Source of the DNA: Histomonas meleagridis
Taxonomy: Eukaryota > Parabasalia > Tritrichomonadida > Dientamoebidae
Direction of reading: 5' to 3'
NCBI GenBank assembly: GCA_020186115.1
Contig: WSYJ01000178.1
Coordinates: 1,178,001 to 1,242,000, forward strand
DNA length: 64,000 nt
The notes below the pieces were generated by a model that was not told the origin of the DNA, ran no database searches, and worked only from the letters and a program-made list of their open reading frames with translations. Positions 1-9,438 of the stretch are shown piece after piece. The stretch's first letter is position 1; each line of letters starts with the position of its first letter. A program made the translations under genes and the position numbers.

Positions 1-531
1 TTCCTTAATTTGATTTTCGTTTATGCCTACGTTCAAAAATACATATCTATTGTTAGTAAAGATTGTAACAATCTCAAATGCCCTTAAATATTTATATATA
101 TTGTGTGCATGCGAATTTTTTTGGAATGGTGAAGTAATGCTTTGAAACACCAAAAGTGACTAATTTGAAGAAAATTCAAAGTAATATGATCCTCCAATAA
201 TGCGGTTTACGATGTAACACTATTCAATCTCGAACTCTTCCCTTCTCTACAATTAACAAGATAATATCTAATGAAAAAACAGTGTTTTTCATTTTGGGCA
301 AAAACCTAACAAAATGGACAGAGTGTACAACGTTCTGATTAAATAATCACTTAACCGCAAAATTAATGTCGATCGATCTATCCACGATGAAAAACGCGAG
401 AGAAACCCCGACGAAAATAAAATCATTTCCAAATGAACATTTTATTATAAATTTGTTTTTGAAGATCATTTGACCAGACAAATTCGAACAAAGCCATTCA
501 ATTAATGATATAAACCGTTTTTTATTTACCA
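1..531. other. Intergenic region upstream of COPA
   Basis: This AT-rich stretch has only short open frames with no recognisable protein similarity. The sole feature I can support is the promoter-like AACCGTT element next to the COPA start. A 61-codon minus-strand frame ending at 347 is most likely chance. Confidence 0.5.
513..519 (+). promoter_or_regulatory. AACCGTT promoter-like element of COPA
   Basis: AACCGTT lies 12 bases before the COPA ATG. The same heptamer lies shortly upstream of several unrelated genes here (RPL11, RPL18, RPS18, the HRD1-like gene and the gene at 36580). It fits a Myb-type site (YAACNG). Trichomonad core promoters are known to use Myb-like proteins; assigning this particular motif to one is inference. 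Confidence 0.5.
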
Positions 532-3500
532 ATGTTTGTGAAATTAGAACTCGAGACAGAGCGCGTCAAAGGGCTCTGTTTCCACCAAAGCAGGCCGTGG
601 CTCCTTGTCTCTTTTCACAACGGCGAAATCGTCATCTATGACTACGAAGTTGGCGTTCCCCTTCAGAAGTACAACGAAACAGATCAGTCGGTTCGTTCTG
701 TTGATTTCCATCCGACGCTTCCACTATTTTGCGCTGGTGGCGACGACAATTGTGTTCGCGTATTTGATTATGAAAAACAAAGATGTATTTGTACATTTAC
801 TGATCATCTTGATTATGTTCGAACGGTCCAATTCCACCCAACTCGTCCTTATATCGTTAGTGCTTCCGATGATCAAACAATTCGTATATGGAATTTCGAA
901 ACGAGATCTTCAGTATCTGTCATTTCTGGACATAACCATTACGTGATGTCGGCATTCTTCCATCCAACTCAGCCATTGATTATTTCGGCTTCGTTAGATG
1001 ACACAGTTCGTGTTTGGGATATTTCCGCAATATTTAACAGCGGTCAAATCGGTGGACTTTTCTCACTTACAGACGCGGTCCTTAAGTTCCAACAAGAGGA
1101 ACATGTCTACGGCGTTAATTGGGCACAATGGCATCCATCTCGTCCATTAGCTATTTCATGTTCCGATGATCAAACAGTCAAAGTATGGAAGCTATCAGAT
1201 ACCGAGTTCTCAGTTATTGCGACGCTTCGTTCTCATCATACATCAAACGTATCTTGCGCTATCTATCACCCAACCGTCGATGTCATAATTTCGTGTTCAG
1301 AGGACAAAACCGTCCATTTGTGGGACGCAAAACGGTTTCTGCATTTAGCTAAGTATCGGCGAAATGACGATCGGTTTTGGATGTTGGCCACGCACCCGAC
1401 GCAGCCATTGTTTGCTGCGGGACATGACACCGGCTTCATAGTGTTCCGTATGATGCGTCAGCGTCCTACATTTGATGTATATGCAGATAACATATTCTAT
1501 TATAAAGAAAACGCAATCAGAAAGTATAGCTACCGAAACCAAAGCGATGGCATTGTGGGTATTACTCGTCCTTGTCCTACCGGAAATCGTTCAACGCCAT
1601 TAGATCCTCCACCGTTAAGATTCAGTTATTCTTCTGTCCAAAACAAATTACTCGTCGGCCATCAAAACAAGTTCGAGTTACATAACTTAGAAAACTCTAA
1701 TGGAAATAGTGAGCAAAATGTAATTAATGGCCATGACCCAATATGGATATCAAGAAGTCAATTTGCTTATTTGGGAGACAGTGATAGTCAATTACTTGTC
1801 AAAGAACTTAATGGCTCATCGACTACTAAGATCCCAATTCCTCAAACCAAAAAGATATTTTCCGCAACTAATCGAAATATCTTTTTAGTATCGAATGAAA
1901 CGGTGTATTTGTTTGATACAATGCGACGAAACATTGTTGCGACACGATCCATTCCAGACATTCGATTCATTTATTTATCGAATGACAAAAAACTTGTTTC
2001 ATTCATCGGGTTATATTCCATCACAATATCCACAATTGATATGAATAATGTTATGACATATTACGATGGCTCCCGCATCAAAAGTGGCGCCTGGTCGGAC
2101 GGATTCTTCATCTACTCCACTAATACACATATTAAGTATTTGTTACCTAACGGCGACAATGGAATTATTCGAAGCCTTAACGAACGTTTGTACATTACGT
2201 TTATCACTGATAAACAAGTTATTTGTTTGAATAGTAACAATGAAATTCGTAAGATAGACATTGACTTATTAGAGTGTAAATTCAAATTAGCTCTTTCTAA
2301 TAATGACATGGTCAAAGTTAAATCGATATTAAAGAATGCGAAACTTTGTAGCGAAAGTATTATCGACTTCTTACAAAAAAGAGGACATCCAGAAATTGCA
2401 ATTTGTTTTGTTAATGATCCAAAGACTAAATTCCAATTAGCAATAAATTCAGGTGACTTAAAGACAGCAGCAGAAGAAATACAACAAAACACTAATAATG
2501 ATCCGAACATGTGGGAAACATTAGCAGATGAAGCCATGTTACATGGTAACTTTGTACAAGCAGAAAATGCTATAAAGAAGTCAGGTAATTTGGAACGATT
2601 ATCATTCTTCTATTTAATTAGTGGACAACTCCAAAAATTAAATGAAATGAAATGTAATGAAACTTTATCATTACAAAGATCGATTTGGTTAAATGATCGT
2701 AAAAACATATTTGATATTGTCAAAGATATTAATCCAACAATTTCATATATAGCAGCAAATAATAATGAAGAATTATTAAAGAAAGTTAATTTGGATGAAG
2801 AAGTTAAAGATAAATTAAAACAAAATGTTAATATTAAAGCTGACTTACAATCAACAAATGTTAATAAAGATATTGAAGATTGGCCATTATTAAATATAAC
2901 ACAACCAATATTTGACTTTACTCCGAATAAGAATAAGTCAATTATCGATCAAATAGATGATGATGATGATGAAGGTAATGGTTGGGGTGATGATGACATT
3001 GATAATTTATTAGATAATACAAATGAAAATAATAAAAATATTGATGAAGCTTTCGATGGTGGTTCCAATTGGGATATTGATGATGACTTAAATATCGATG
3101 AATCAATTTTAGGTTCTACTAATGGTAATATGTTCATACCGACAAATGGTGAAGATATCCATGATAAATGGAGCGCCAATTCGAATGTACCTGGAGAAAT
3201 TATTGCGGCGGGTTACTTTGGTCAAGCATTACAAACATTAAATGATCAAATAGCTTTGATTAATTCAAAGCCTTTAAAGGATTTGTTCATTCAAACTTAT
3301 TTAAGTTCAAATGGTGTAATTCCAACAATGGCTTCTTCACCAATTTTAACGATACCGTTGTCAGTTATGTTCGGTAATGGTATAGCACCAATAAGTTCAT
3401 TTAGTTTGGAACGATTTAATTTGATGGTTAATAATGGAAAGAGTTTGTTTTATTCCGGGAAATTCCAAGAATCATTTGATATGTTTCAATCGATACTTCA

Positions 3501-4077
3501 TTCGATAGTTGTTTCAATATGTTCAACACAAAATGAATTTAATGAAATTAAGAAAATTATTAATGTTTGTAGAAATTATTTGATCGGATTATTGTTAGAA
3601 ATTAATAGAAAACAAAATAATGATAACCCTGCAAGACAAACTGAGTTAGCAGCTTATTTCACTCATTGTAAATTAGACCCAATTCATTTAAGATTAACTT
3701 TACAAAGTGCGATGAGGATTGCATTTAGGTTCAAATACTTTAATTTGTCTTACGAATTCGCTTCAAGATTGTTAGAATTAACTCCTTCGCCTAAAGTTGC
3801 CGAACAAGCCAAAAAAGTTGTTCACGCATCAAAAGCTGCTGATGCGCAAAAACAACAGCAACCGCCAAAAATTAACTACGATTCAAGGAACCCCTTTGAA
3901 ATCTGTTGTAAATCTTTGACACCGATTTATAGGGGTACCCAAAAGGTGGAGTGCCCGTTTTGTGGTGCATGCTATAAAACAGAATTTAAGGGTTGTAAAT
4001 GCCAAATTTGTGATTTGTCAAAGGTCGGAGCAAAGACTTCGGGCCTTAATTTGGTAAGACAAAGAAGAGATGAGTAA
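532..4077 (+). CDS. COPA: Coatomer subunit alpha (alpha-COP)
   Basis: This is the alpha subunit of the COPI coat, which forms retrograde Golgi-to-ER vesicles and binds dilysine cargo through its beta-propellers. The protein has 1181 residues, close to the usual length of about 1200. Residues 1 to about 320 are WD40 repeats with clear histidine and WD ends (SDDQTIRIWNF, SLDDTVRVWDI, SDDQTVKVWKL). A second propeller and an alpha-solenoid follow, then an Asp-rich linker near residues 808-850. The C-terminal COPI_C domain ends with a cysteine-rich GACYKTEFKG segment typical of alpha-COP. The ATG at 532 directly starts the conserved N-terminus. The stop is in a TAAA context. No intron is apparent. 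Confidence 0.97.
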   Translation: MFVKLELETERVKGLCFHQSRPWLLVSFHNGEIVIYDYEVGVPLQKYNETDQSVRSVDFHPTLPLFCAGGDDNCVRVFDYEKQRCICTFTDHLDYVRTVQFHPTRPYIVSASDDQTIRIWNFETRSSVSVISGHNHYVMSAFFHPTQPLIISASLDDTVRVWDISAIFNSGQIGGLFSLTDAVLKFQQEEHVYGVNWAQWHPSRPLAISCSDDQTVKVWKLSDTEFSVIATLRSHHTSNVSCAIYHPTVDVIISCSEDKTVHLWDAKRFLHLAKYRRNDDRFWMLATHPTQPLFAAGHDTGFIVFRMMRQRPTFDVYADNIFYYKENAIRKYSYRNQSDGIVGITRPCPTGNRSTPLDPPPLRFSYSSVQNKLLVGHQNKFELHNLENSNGNSEQNVINGHDPIWISRSQFAYLGDSDSQLLVKELNGSSTTKIPIPQTKKIFSATNRNIFLVSNETVYLFDTMRRNIVATRSIPDIRFIYLSNDKKLVSFIGLYSITISTIDMNNVMTYYDGSRIKSGAWSDGFFIYSTNTHIKYLLPNGDNGIIRSLNERLYITFITDKQVICLNSNNEIRKIDIDLLECKFKLALSNNDMVKVKSILKNAKLCSESIIDFLQKRGHPEIAICFVNDPKTKFQLAINSGDLKTAAEEIQQNTNNDPNMWETLADEAMLHGNFVQAENAIKKSGNLERLSFFYLISGQLQKLNEMKCNETLSLQRSIWLNDRKNIFDIVKDINPTISYIAANNNEELLKKVNLDEEVKDKLKQNVNIKADLQSTNVNKDIEDWPLLNITQPIFDFTPNKNKSIIDQIDDDDDEGNGWGDDDIDNLLDNTNENNKNIDEAFDGGSNWDIDDDLNIDESILGSTNGNMFIPTNGEDIHDKWSANSNVPGEIIAAGYFGQALQTLNDQIALINSKPLKDLFIQTYLSSNGVIPTMASSPILTIPLSVMFGNGIAPISSFSLERFNLMVNNGKSLFYSGKFQESFDMFQSILHSIVVSICSTQNEFNEIKKIINVCRNYLIGLLLEINRKQNNDNPARQTELAAYFTHCKLDPIHLRLTLQSAMRIAFRFKYFNLSYEFASRLLELTPSPKVAEQAKKVVHASKAADAQKQQQPPKINYDSRNPFEICCKSLTPIYRGTQKVECPFCGACYKTEFKGCKCQICDLSKVGAKTSGLNLVRQRRDE

Positions 4078-4385
4078 AAATGGATTTGATATTAATTATT
4101 TTTGCATCAATTAAATGTTTTGGGCATTTGTTTATGATGCTATGATTCGCAATTTAAAGAGGAAATATTGTTGTGGAACAAATTGAATTTATGGATAACA
4201 CAAAACGCAAAAACGATTAAATTTAATTCAAAACAAAAATGTTGATTGCCAAATCATGAACAAAATTCTCCTAAAAAAAACAAAGCATATCACAATAACG
4301 AATACTTATTGATTACGATCATAAAAATATAAAGTTTCTAATTGTTTTTTAGCGCTCCTGTTTTTTTTTAAAAAGTGCATAATAC

Positions 4386-4392
4386 AACCGTT
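4386..4392 (+). promoter_or_regulatory. AACCGTT element upstream of RPL11
   Basis: AACCGTT is 66 bases before the RPL11 ATG. A related GCGGTTA lies at 4434-4440, much nearer the start and in the opposite orientation. A CTTCCTTTT tract sits between that and the ATG and could overlap the transcription start. These are calls by motif sharing only. Confidence 0.4.
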
Positions 4393-4458
4393 TAACATTT
4401 AAGTTCAATACAAACAAACTTATGTCAAATACGGCGGTTATGGTCTTCCTTTTGGAGA

Positions 4459-4977
4459 ATGGCTCAGAAACAAAACAAGCTCAATGAAATCCGCGTTTCC
4501 AAGCTCTGCATCAACATCAACCCTGGTTCAGTTGGTGATCAAGTTACACGTGCTTCCCGTGTTATCGAACAATTAACCAAGCAAAAGGCAATGCTTGCAC
4601 GTTCTCACCGTACAATTCCAAAGTTCGGCGTTCGTCGTAACGATAAAATCGCTGCCTATGTTACAGTTCGTGGTCAAAATGCTCTTAAGATCTTAAATGA
4701 TGCCCTCCAAGTTCACGATTTTGAAATCAGCTCACACTGCTTCTCAAGCACTGGTAACTTTGGATTCGGTATCAAGGAACATATTGATCTTGGTCTTAAA
4801 TACGATCGTGATATCGGTATCCATGGTATGGATCTTTATGTTGTTCTTGAACGCCCAGGTGCACGTGTTGCCAAGAGGAAGCACTGCCGCTCCAGGATCG
4901 GTCCAAAGCAAAGGGTTACAAAGGAAGAAGCCAAAGAATGGTACATCCAAAAGTTCCAAGGAACTCTTCTTAAGTAA
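4459..4977 (+). CDS. RPL11: 60S ribosomal protein L11 (uL5)
   Basis: uL5 is part of the central protuberance of the large ribosomal subunit and contacts 5S rRNA. The 172 residues match the eukaryotic family from end to end: the KLCININPGSVGDQVTRASRVIEQL start, the FGVRRNDKIAAYVTVRG block, the GNFGFGIKEHIDLGLKYD block, and the basic C-terminus with an AKEWYIQKFQG ending. The length is normal. Codon use is more GC-rich at third positions than in the accessory genes nearby, as expected for high expression. The stop is in a TAAA context, so the 3' UTR is probably short. Confidence 0.97.
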   Translation: MAQKQNKLNEIRVSKLCININPGSVGDQVTRASRVIEQLTKQKAMLARSHRTIPKFGVRRNDKIAAYVTVRGQNALKILNDALQVHDFEISSHCFSSTGNFGFGIKEHIDLGLKYDRDIGIHGMDLYVVLERPGARVAKRKHCRSRIGPKQRVTKEEAKEWYIQKFQGTLLK

Positions 4978-5139
4978 ACAAAACACATCACATTAATATA
5001 TTCTAGCATAAAAGCCAATTATTTAAAAAAAAATTAAATAATTTTAATAATTATCAATTACAAAATAATTCTTAATTCATTTTTTATTTTATTGCATTCC
5101 AAAATACATTTTATAAAGGCGCAAATTACAAACATTTTA

Positions 5140-5916
5140 TTATGAATTTTCCAATATTTTTGGATCATCTTTTTCATCGTTTTCTTCCGTGTCTTCTATT
5201 GGTTTTGGATCATCTTTTTCGTCATTTTTGGGTGCAAGCATGTCATAAATAGTATATATAATCAAAACAATCATTGGAGACTTAAATACTAATTCTAATA
5301 TTCTTAATTTGAATCGATCACATTTTTCGCATTCGGTTTTAATTAACTCCTTAAGGGCTCTTGATGTCATGTTTTGATCTGCTTCTTCAGGCGTGAAGTT
5401 AAATTGACCAAATAGCCATTGATAAAATTCAGGATTTAGAGAGCTATCACGAATATACTTATATGTGCTCTTGTAATAGCTTTCATATTTGGATGGTGCA
5501 ACATTTATAAGAATGCCAAGGCACCATACAATCATCGCAATATAAAAAATAACCATAAATAAAAAAATAAGGAACGTATAGCTTGCACAACAAACATTTG
5601 ATTTGGGATTTTTTTGATATTTATAACAGCCTAAACACACCAAACAGGCAAAAAAGAAAAATAAAAATGTTAAAACTATAATAATAATTGATGAATTACT
5701 TTCACGTGATAATATCAAATCATCAAATATTTGATCTGCTTTCGCAATGTAGCAAAATTCAACATAAAATGAAATGATGAAAGATATGAATAGTGAAGTA
5801 AAACAAACAACCAGTAATATGCATTCATTCTTAGTGCACATTTGATAATGGTGTGATTCTTCTGAGTGGTCTGATGGAAAATCTGATAAAAGTTCGTCTT
5901 CATTTACTTCTGACAT
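5140..5916 (-). CDS. Four-pass membrane protein, tetraspanin-like
   Basis: The 258-residue protein has four strong hydrophobic segments at about residues 31-53, 75-97, 109-138 and 210-227. There is a short loop between segments 1 and 2 and a loop of about 70 residues between 3 and 4, which is tetraspanin topology. The large loop has a CEKC pair near residue 193, but I do not see the CCG signature of animal tetraspanins. The C-terminal tail is highly acidic and carries two near-identical copies of an EKDDPK element. The N-terminal tail is also acidic. Trichomonads encode many divergent tetraspanins, so this is plausible but rests on topology. The gene converges with RPL11, about 160 bases from it. 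Confidence 0.5.
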   Translation of the reverse strand: MSEVNEDELLSDFPSDHSEESHHYQMCTKNECILLVVCFTSLFISFIISFYVEFCYIAKADQIFDDLILSRESNSSIIIIVLTFLFFFFACLVCLGCYKYQKNPKSNVCCASYTFLIFLFMVIFYIAMIVWCLGILINVAPSKYESYYKSTYKYIRDSSLNPEFYQWLFGQFNFTPEEADQNMTSRALKELIKTECEKCDRFKLRILELVFKSPMIVLIIYTIYDMLAPKNDEKDDPKPIEDTEENDEKDDPKILENS

Positions 5917-6532
5917 TTAAACTCATTGCATAAGCTGGCTGTAATATTTTTATTCAATTTTTTTGGCATAAATCATTCCGGGGGCTCTGTATTTACTACT
6001 TTACGTCGCCGATAAGGGATGACAACCTTTTCTTGGTGAATTTTTCTCCAACTTCATAACAATTTTTCAGAAGTCGTTTGATAAATTATCAAAAATTTTT
6101 GAATTGATATAAAATTAATTTGTTTCTGCAAAATGGAAACAGTTGGAGAAGCTTTCGTCATATTTTTAGGTATATTTCAAATTGCTGAATTAGCTCTAAT
6201 AATTCATGAAGCTTGATTATTTCAAAAAACACGTGTTTTTGTTTTTCATATATTTCCATGATAAATTTAACAATTTCTTGTTGATACATAAAATAGCACT
6301 ACATAAACTTCAAGTTTATTATGTTGTTTCCGAAAAAAGTGAGAAAAAAATTTTCCGTATTTTATAATAATTTATTAAATAATTTCCGCTTGAATTATCA
6401 TATTAAATTCAAATTATAAGAAACGGTATATGAAATAAATCACAAATGATAATCTTATTATGAAATTCAGTAAATTTATAATCCCCTAATTCTTTAATTG
6501 TTTCATTTGGCATGTATTGTATAAAATATCCT
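5917..6532. other. Intergenic, no gene seen
   Basis: AT-rich sequence between the tetraspanin-like gene and the DUF3447 relic. No frame resembles a known protein, and I see no RNA gene. Confidence 0.4.
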
Positions 6533-6772
6533 TTAAACAATAAAATGTCCATATATATCAAAAATATCAATTTCTTGATGAATGTTCATTTCTAGTTTTT
6601 TTATTTCTTTAAGAAAATCCAAATATAAATCAATATTTTTCATTCGTATGAATATAATTGCATATGTAATCCTAACAATAATTAAATTAAAAGAGAATGG
6701 ATGAATATCATCAAATTTACTTATAATTAATTTTGAAGATTGAATGATATTTTCTTTGTTTAAATTGAATAT
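6533..6772 (-). pseudogene. Relic of a DUF3447/ankyrin gene, N-terminal part
   Basis: Reading the minus strand from about 6772 down to a TAA at 6533 gives about 79 open codons. They match the N-terminal region of the DUF3447 proteins in this window: an IFNLNKENIIQSSK segment against IFNINKENIDQSSK in the gene at 52607, followed by matching PFSFNLII and IDLYLDFLKEI blocks. There is no start codon in place, and downstream of the TAA the frame is broken repeatedly. No DUF3447 core or ankyrin repeats follow. This is a fifth trace of the family in 64 kb, in addition to the four full loci. Confidence 0.7.
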
Positions 6773-7107
6773 TGAATTTTTTATATATTGTAATGTTTCC
6801 CATGTTCTGATGTTACAACCAACTGGCCATTTATATAGATTTACAAACTCCGATTTATATAGTTTATTTTAAATGAAATTTACAGGGCGCCCCTAATAAC
6901 AGTTTATGGCAAATTATTGTCAAAATAAGTCAAATCGTTTTGCAGCTTGATCGGTTTTGACTGAAAAAATAAATATTTCACTTATGATTTCATAATTTTT
7001 GCTTGGTACTAACCATCTGATTTCAGAAGTTTTTTAAAAACAAAAAACACAAAACTAAAAATGATTTACTTTAGAACATACTATATTTTATTATTTATTT
7101 ATCTTAG
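6773..7107. other. Intergenic, no gene seen
   Basis: AT-rich sequence between the DUF3447 relic and the 3' end of the BspA-like gene. The short plus-strand frame at 7061-7384 overlaps the tail of that gene and is not supported. Confidence 0.4.
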
Positions 7108-8979
7108 TTACATTTGCACAATGAATTTGTCTTCTTTGAAATCATCTGCAAATGGGTCTTCTTCAATATTTGATATAGATATTCCTGTTGTGAATGTGTT
7201 TGTTGTTTGGTTATTATCATTTTGTTGTTCAGAAATTTCATTTTCAACAATTTCTTCTTTTTTATTTTTAATTCGAATCAATAATATAATTAGTAATGAA
7301 ATTATAATAATAATAACAACAACGCAAACGATTATTATGATAATTGTTGTTTTGTTGTCATTTGTTTGGAATTCATTGTTATAAATAAATGTAAAGAAGT
7401 TCGAATAATAAATATAATATGTCGAATAAATAATAACTGTGTAATCATAATAAATAAATTCTGTTTCAATATAAATATACGACGAATTAATTGTAAATAG
7501 TGAAAGTGATTTCGTTTGCATTTCATAATAAGTAAACGAATGTGTAATAGATAATGTGACCGTTAATAGATATGAAAAAGATTTCGTTAAATCATTTTGA
7601 AATGATTCAGTAAATGCATTTGATTTTGAATATGTATTATTACTACTGAATGAATGCGGCGCTGAAAATGTATTTGAATCAGAATATGTATCACTTCGAC
7701 TGAATGTGTGTGATGAAGAAAATGAAATTGTTGCAATCGGGCTGCAGTTTCCTTCTGTGTTGTCTTTGTCAACACCTAAATTTCCAAATTTACTTCCTAC
7801 GTATGTTGGATATGTGATAACACTTGCTGTAACATTATAAAATGCACCTTCTCCAATATTTGGTTCTGTATCTCCATAATAATAAATGCATTCAAGTGAA
7901 TTACAATTACCAAATGCTGATTCTTCAATTTCTCTTATTCCAGACCCAAGTGTTAATATTCTTAAATTAGAACATAATGAAAATGCTGAACCACCAATTG
8001 AAGTGACTGAATTTGGAATTGTAATGCTTTTGATGGATGAACACAATGAAAATGCTGAACCACCAATTGTTGTAACATTTTCGCCAAATATAATCCTTTC
8101 TAAATTAGAACATGACGAAAACACATAACCCCCAATATATGATATAGAATTACCAAAATTAACTGAAATAACTGATGGCCATTCTGAAAATGCACCATTC
8201 GGAATCGAATAAATTCCTTCACTAATGTTTACAAATTTCGTGACGTTTTTATATTGATCAATTTGTTCAAAATCATTTAAATTTGTTATTATTAATGTTG
8301 AGTTATTATCATATAATATTTGAAAGGAATTTATGAAAAATATAATAAAAATTAAAACGTTTTTATGTTTTTTCTTTTCGCATGTTTTCAATTCGTAATT
8401 GGTCAACAAAAATTTCTGAAGAAAAAGTGGTTTTTTCTGAAAAATATTGACATAAACCACTAATATCATTGAAAAAACGGCGGTTAAACGAGTAAAAGCA
8501 TTGAATTTAAGTGGTCGGTCTTTTTTATCGTTTTGCATCAATGAAAAACAAAGAAATTTACTCTGGGTCAAAGATAGATTCTCATAACATCTTTTCATGG
8601 TTTGCATTGATGTATTACCTTCAGTCAGCATACTGGCTATAAAGGATTTATTTTGGGTAATTGTAAAATATGATTCTGATAATTTTAATTTGTCATTAAA
8701 TATTTGAAGCACAACTAATGTGTTCTCTGTACGAGCCAAGAAATCTGGAAATAAACTGGTTTTAAAGAAAATAGAATTCTTGTTAAATATATCAAAATTC
8801 TGGTTATGAATCTCAACGAATGGATCTTCTGCACTGCGCCCATGCGCAAGTCCTTCTTTGCAAAGGCTATTTTTCATATTTGATATTTTTATAGTCGTAA
8901 GGAATGGGCTTTCTGGTATAATACTGTTACTAAATTGCTTTGTAATGGACGAAACGAGCAGCAAATGAAGAATTCTCAT
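7108..8979 (-). CDS. BspA-like leucine-rich-repeat surface protein
   Basis: The 623-residue protein has a signal-like N-terminus (MRILHLLLVSS). An N-terminal region of about 160 residues follows, ending in a hydrophobic segment near residue 170-185. A second hydrophobic segment preceded by lysines lies near residues 200-220. LRR_5/BspA repeats occupy about 235-385 (pattern GxSAFSxCSxLxxIxIPxSVTSI). Next come a degenerate SNTF-type stalk at about 413-475, a membrane segment at about 543-570 and an acidic cytoplasmic tail. BspA-like proteins are known as trichomonad surface adhesin candidates. Bases 7693-8390 are almost identical to 12513-13211 in a broken copy, whereas the flanks differ. The tail lacks the DQWL-type ending of its relatives. 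The ATG at 8979 is the only one giving the full frame. Confidence 0.8.
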   Translation of the reverse strand: MRILHLLLVSSITKQFSNSIIPESPFLTTIKISNMKNSLCKEGLAHGRSAEDPFVEIHNQNFDIFNKNSIFFKTSLFPDFLARTENTLVVLQIFNDKLKLSESYFTITQNKSFIASMLTEGNTSMQTMKRCYENLSLTQSKFLCFSLMQNDKKDRPLKFNAFTRLTAVFSMILVVYVNIFQKKPLFLQKFLLTNYELKTCEKKKHKNVLIFIIFFINSFQILYDNNSTLIITNLNDFEQIDQYKNVTKFVNISEGIYSIPNGAFSEWPSVISVNFGNSISYIGGYVFSSCSNLERIIFGENVTTIGGSAFSLCSSIKSITIPNSVTSIGGSAFSLCSNLRILTLGSGIREIEESAFGNCNSLECIYYYGDTEPNIGEGAFYNVTASVITYPTYVGSKFGNLGVDKDNTEGNCSPIATISFSSSHTFSRSDTYSDSNTFSAPHSFSSNNTYSKSNAFTESFQNDLTKSFSYLLTVTLSITHSFTYYEMQTKSLSLFTINSSYIYIETEFIYYDYTVIIYSTYYIYYSNFFTFIYNNEFQTNDNKTTIIIIIVCVVVIIIIISLLIILLIRIKNKKEEIVENEISEQQNDNNQTTNTFTTGISISNIEEDPFADDFKEDKFIVQM

Positions 8980-9426
8980 GATTCAAGACCTGATATAGTC
9001 GAAGGCCCCAACCAAATACACATCGGCTAATACAAAAGTTAAAAATCACACGGTTAATATATAAGAAATTTGTTGTTGTTTTTTTTGAGGTTTTTCAATT
9101 TAACCTGAAATTTTATTTCAATAATTAAAGGCGCCTACAAAAGGTGGCGCTTTAAATGATTATAAAGTCACTTTTAAATAATATAATGAATGAACGCGAT
9201 AAAACTGAGTCTGGTGGTCGTAATGATACATCTTTGTTGGTGGTAAACATGTTTTAAGTTATTAAATTTCATTAATTTCAAGAGGTATGAATTTTTAATG
9301 ACATATTAACCATTTCCTTCAAGATATATCATATTTTTAAATGAAATATATTAATGTATGTGTGTAAGTATTAAGGTCCATATCTAAATACTTCTAAATT
9401 AATTGTAATTATATTATATTGAAGCA
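8980..9426. other. Intergenic between BspA-like gene and thioesterase pseudogene
   Basis: This divergent intergenic region of about 450 bases has no protein-like frame. A CACGGTTA element (the reverse of the AACCG-type motif) lies about 70-75 bases upstream of the minus-strand BspA start and could be its promoter element. Confidence 0.4.
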
Positions 9427-9434
9427 TATCGTTA
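9427..9434 (+). promoter_or_regulatory. TATCGTTA element before the thioesterase pseudogene
   Basis: TATCGTTA, the reverse of a TAACGATA Myb-type site, ends 4 bases before the ATG at 9439. A similar TATCGTT lies 29 bases upstream of the Rab11-like gene. A site this close to the ATG would mean a very short leader. Its presence suggests that the broken gene once had a working promoter here. Confidence 0.35.
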
Positions 9435-9438
9435 AAAT

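Noticed and set aside
347..532. 61-codon minus-strand frame next to the COPA start
   Set aside because: No similarity, overlaps the COPA promoter and start, and such lengths are expected by chance in this AT-rich DNA.
7061..7384. 107-codon plus-strand frame over the BspA tail
   Set aside because: It is the complement of the membrane segment and tail of the minus-strand gene; its apparent hydrophobicity is a shadow.
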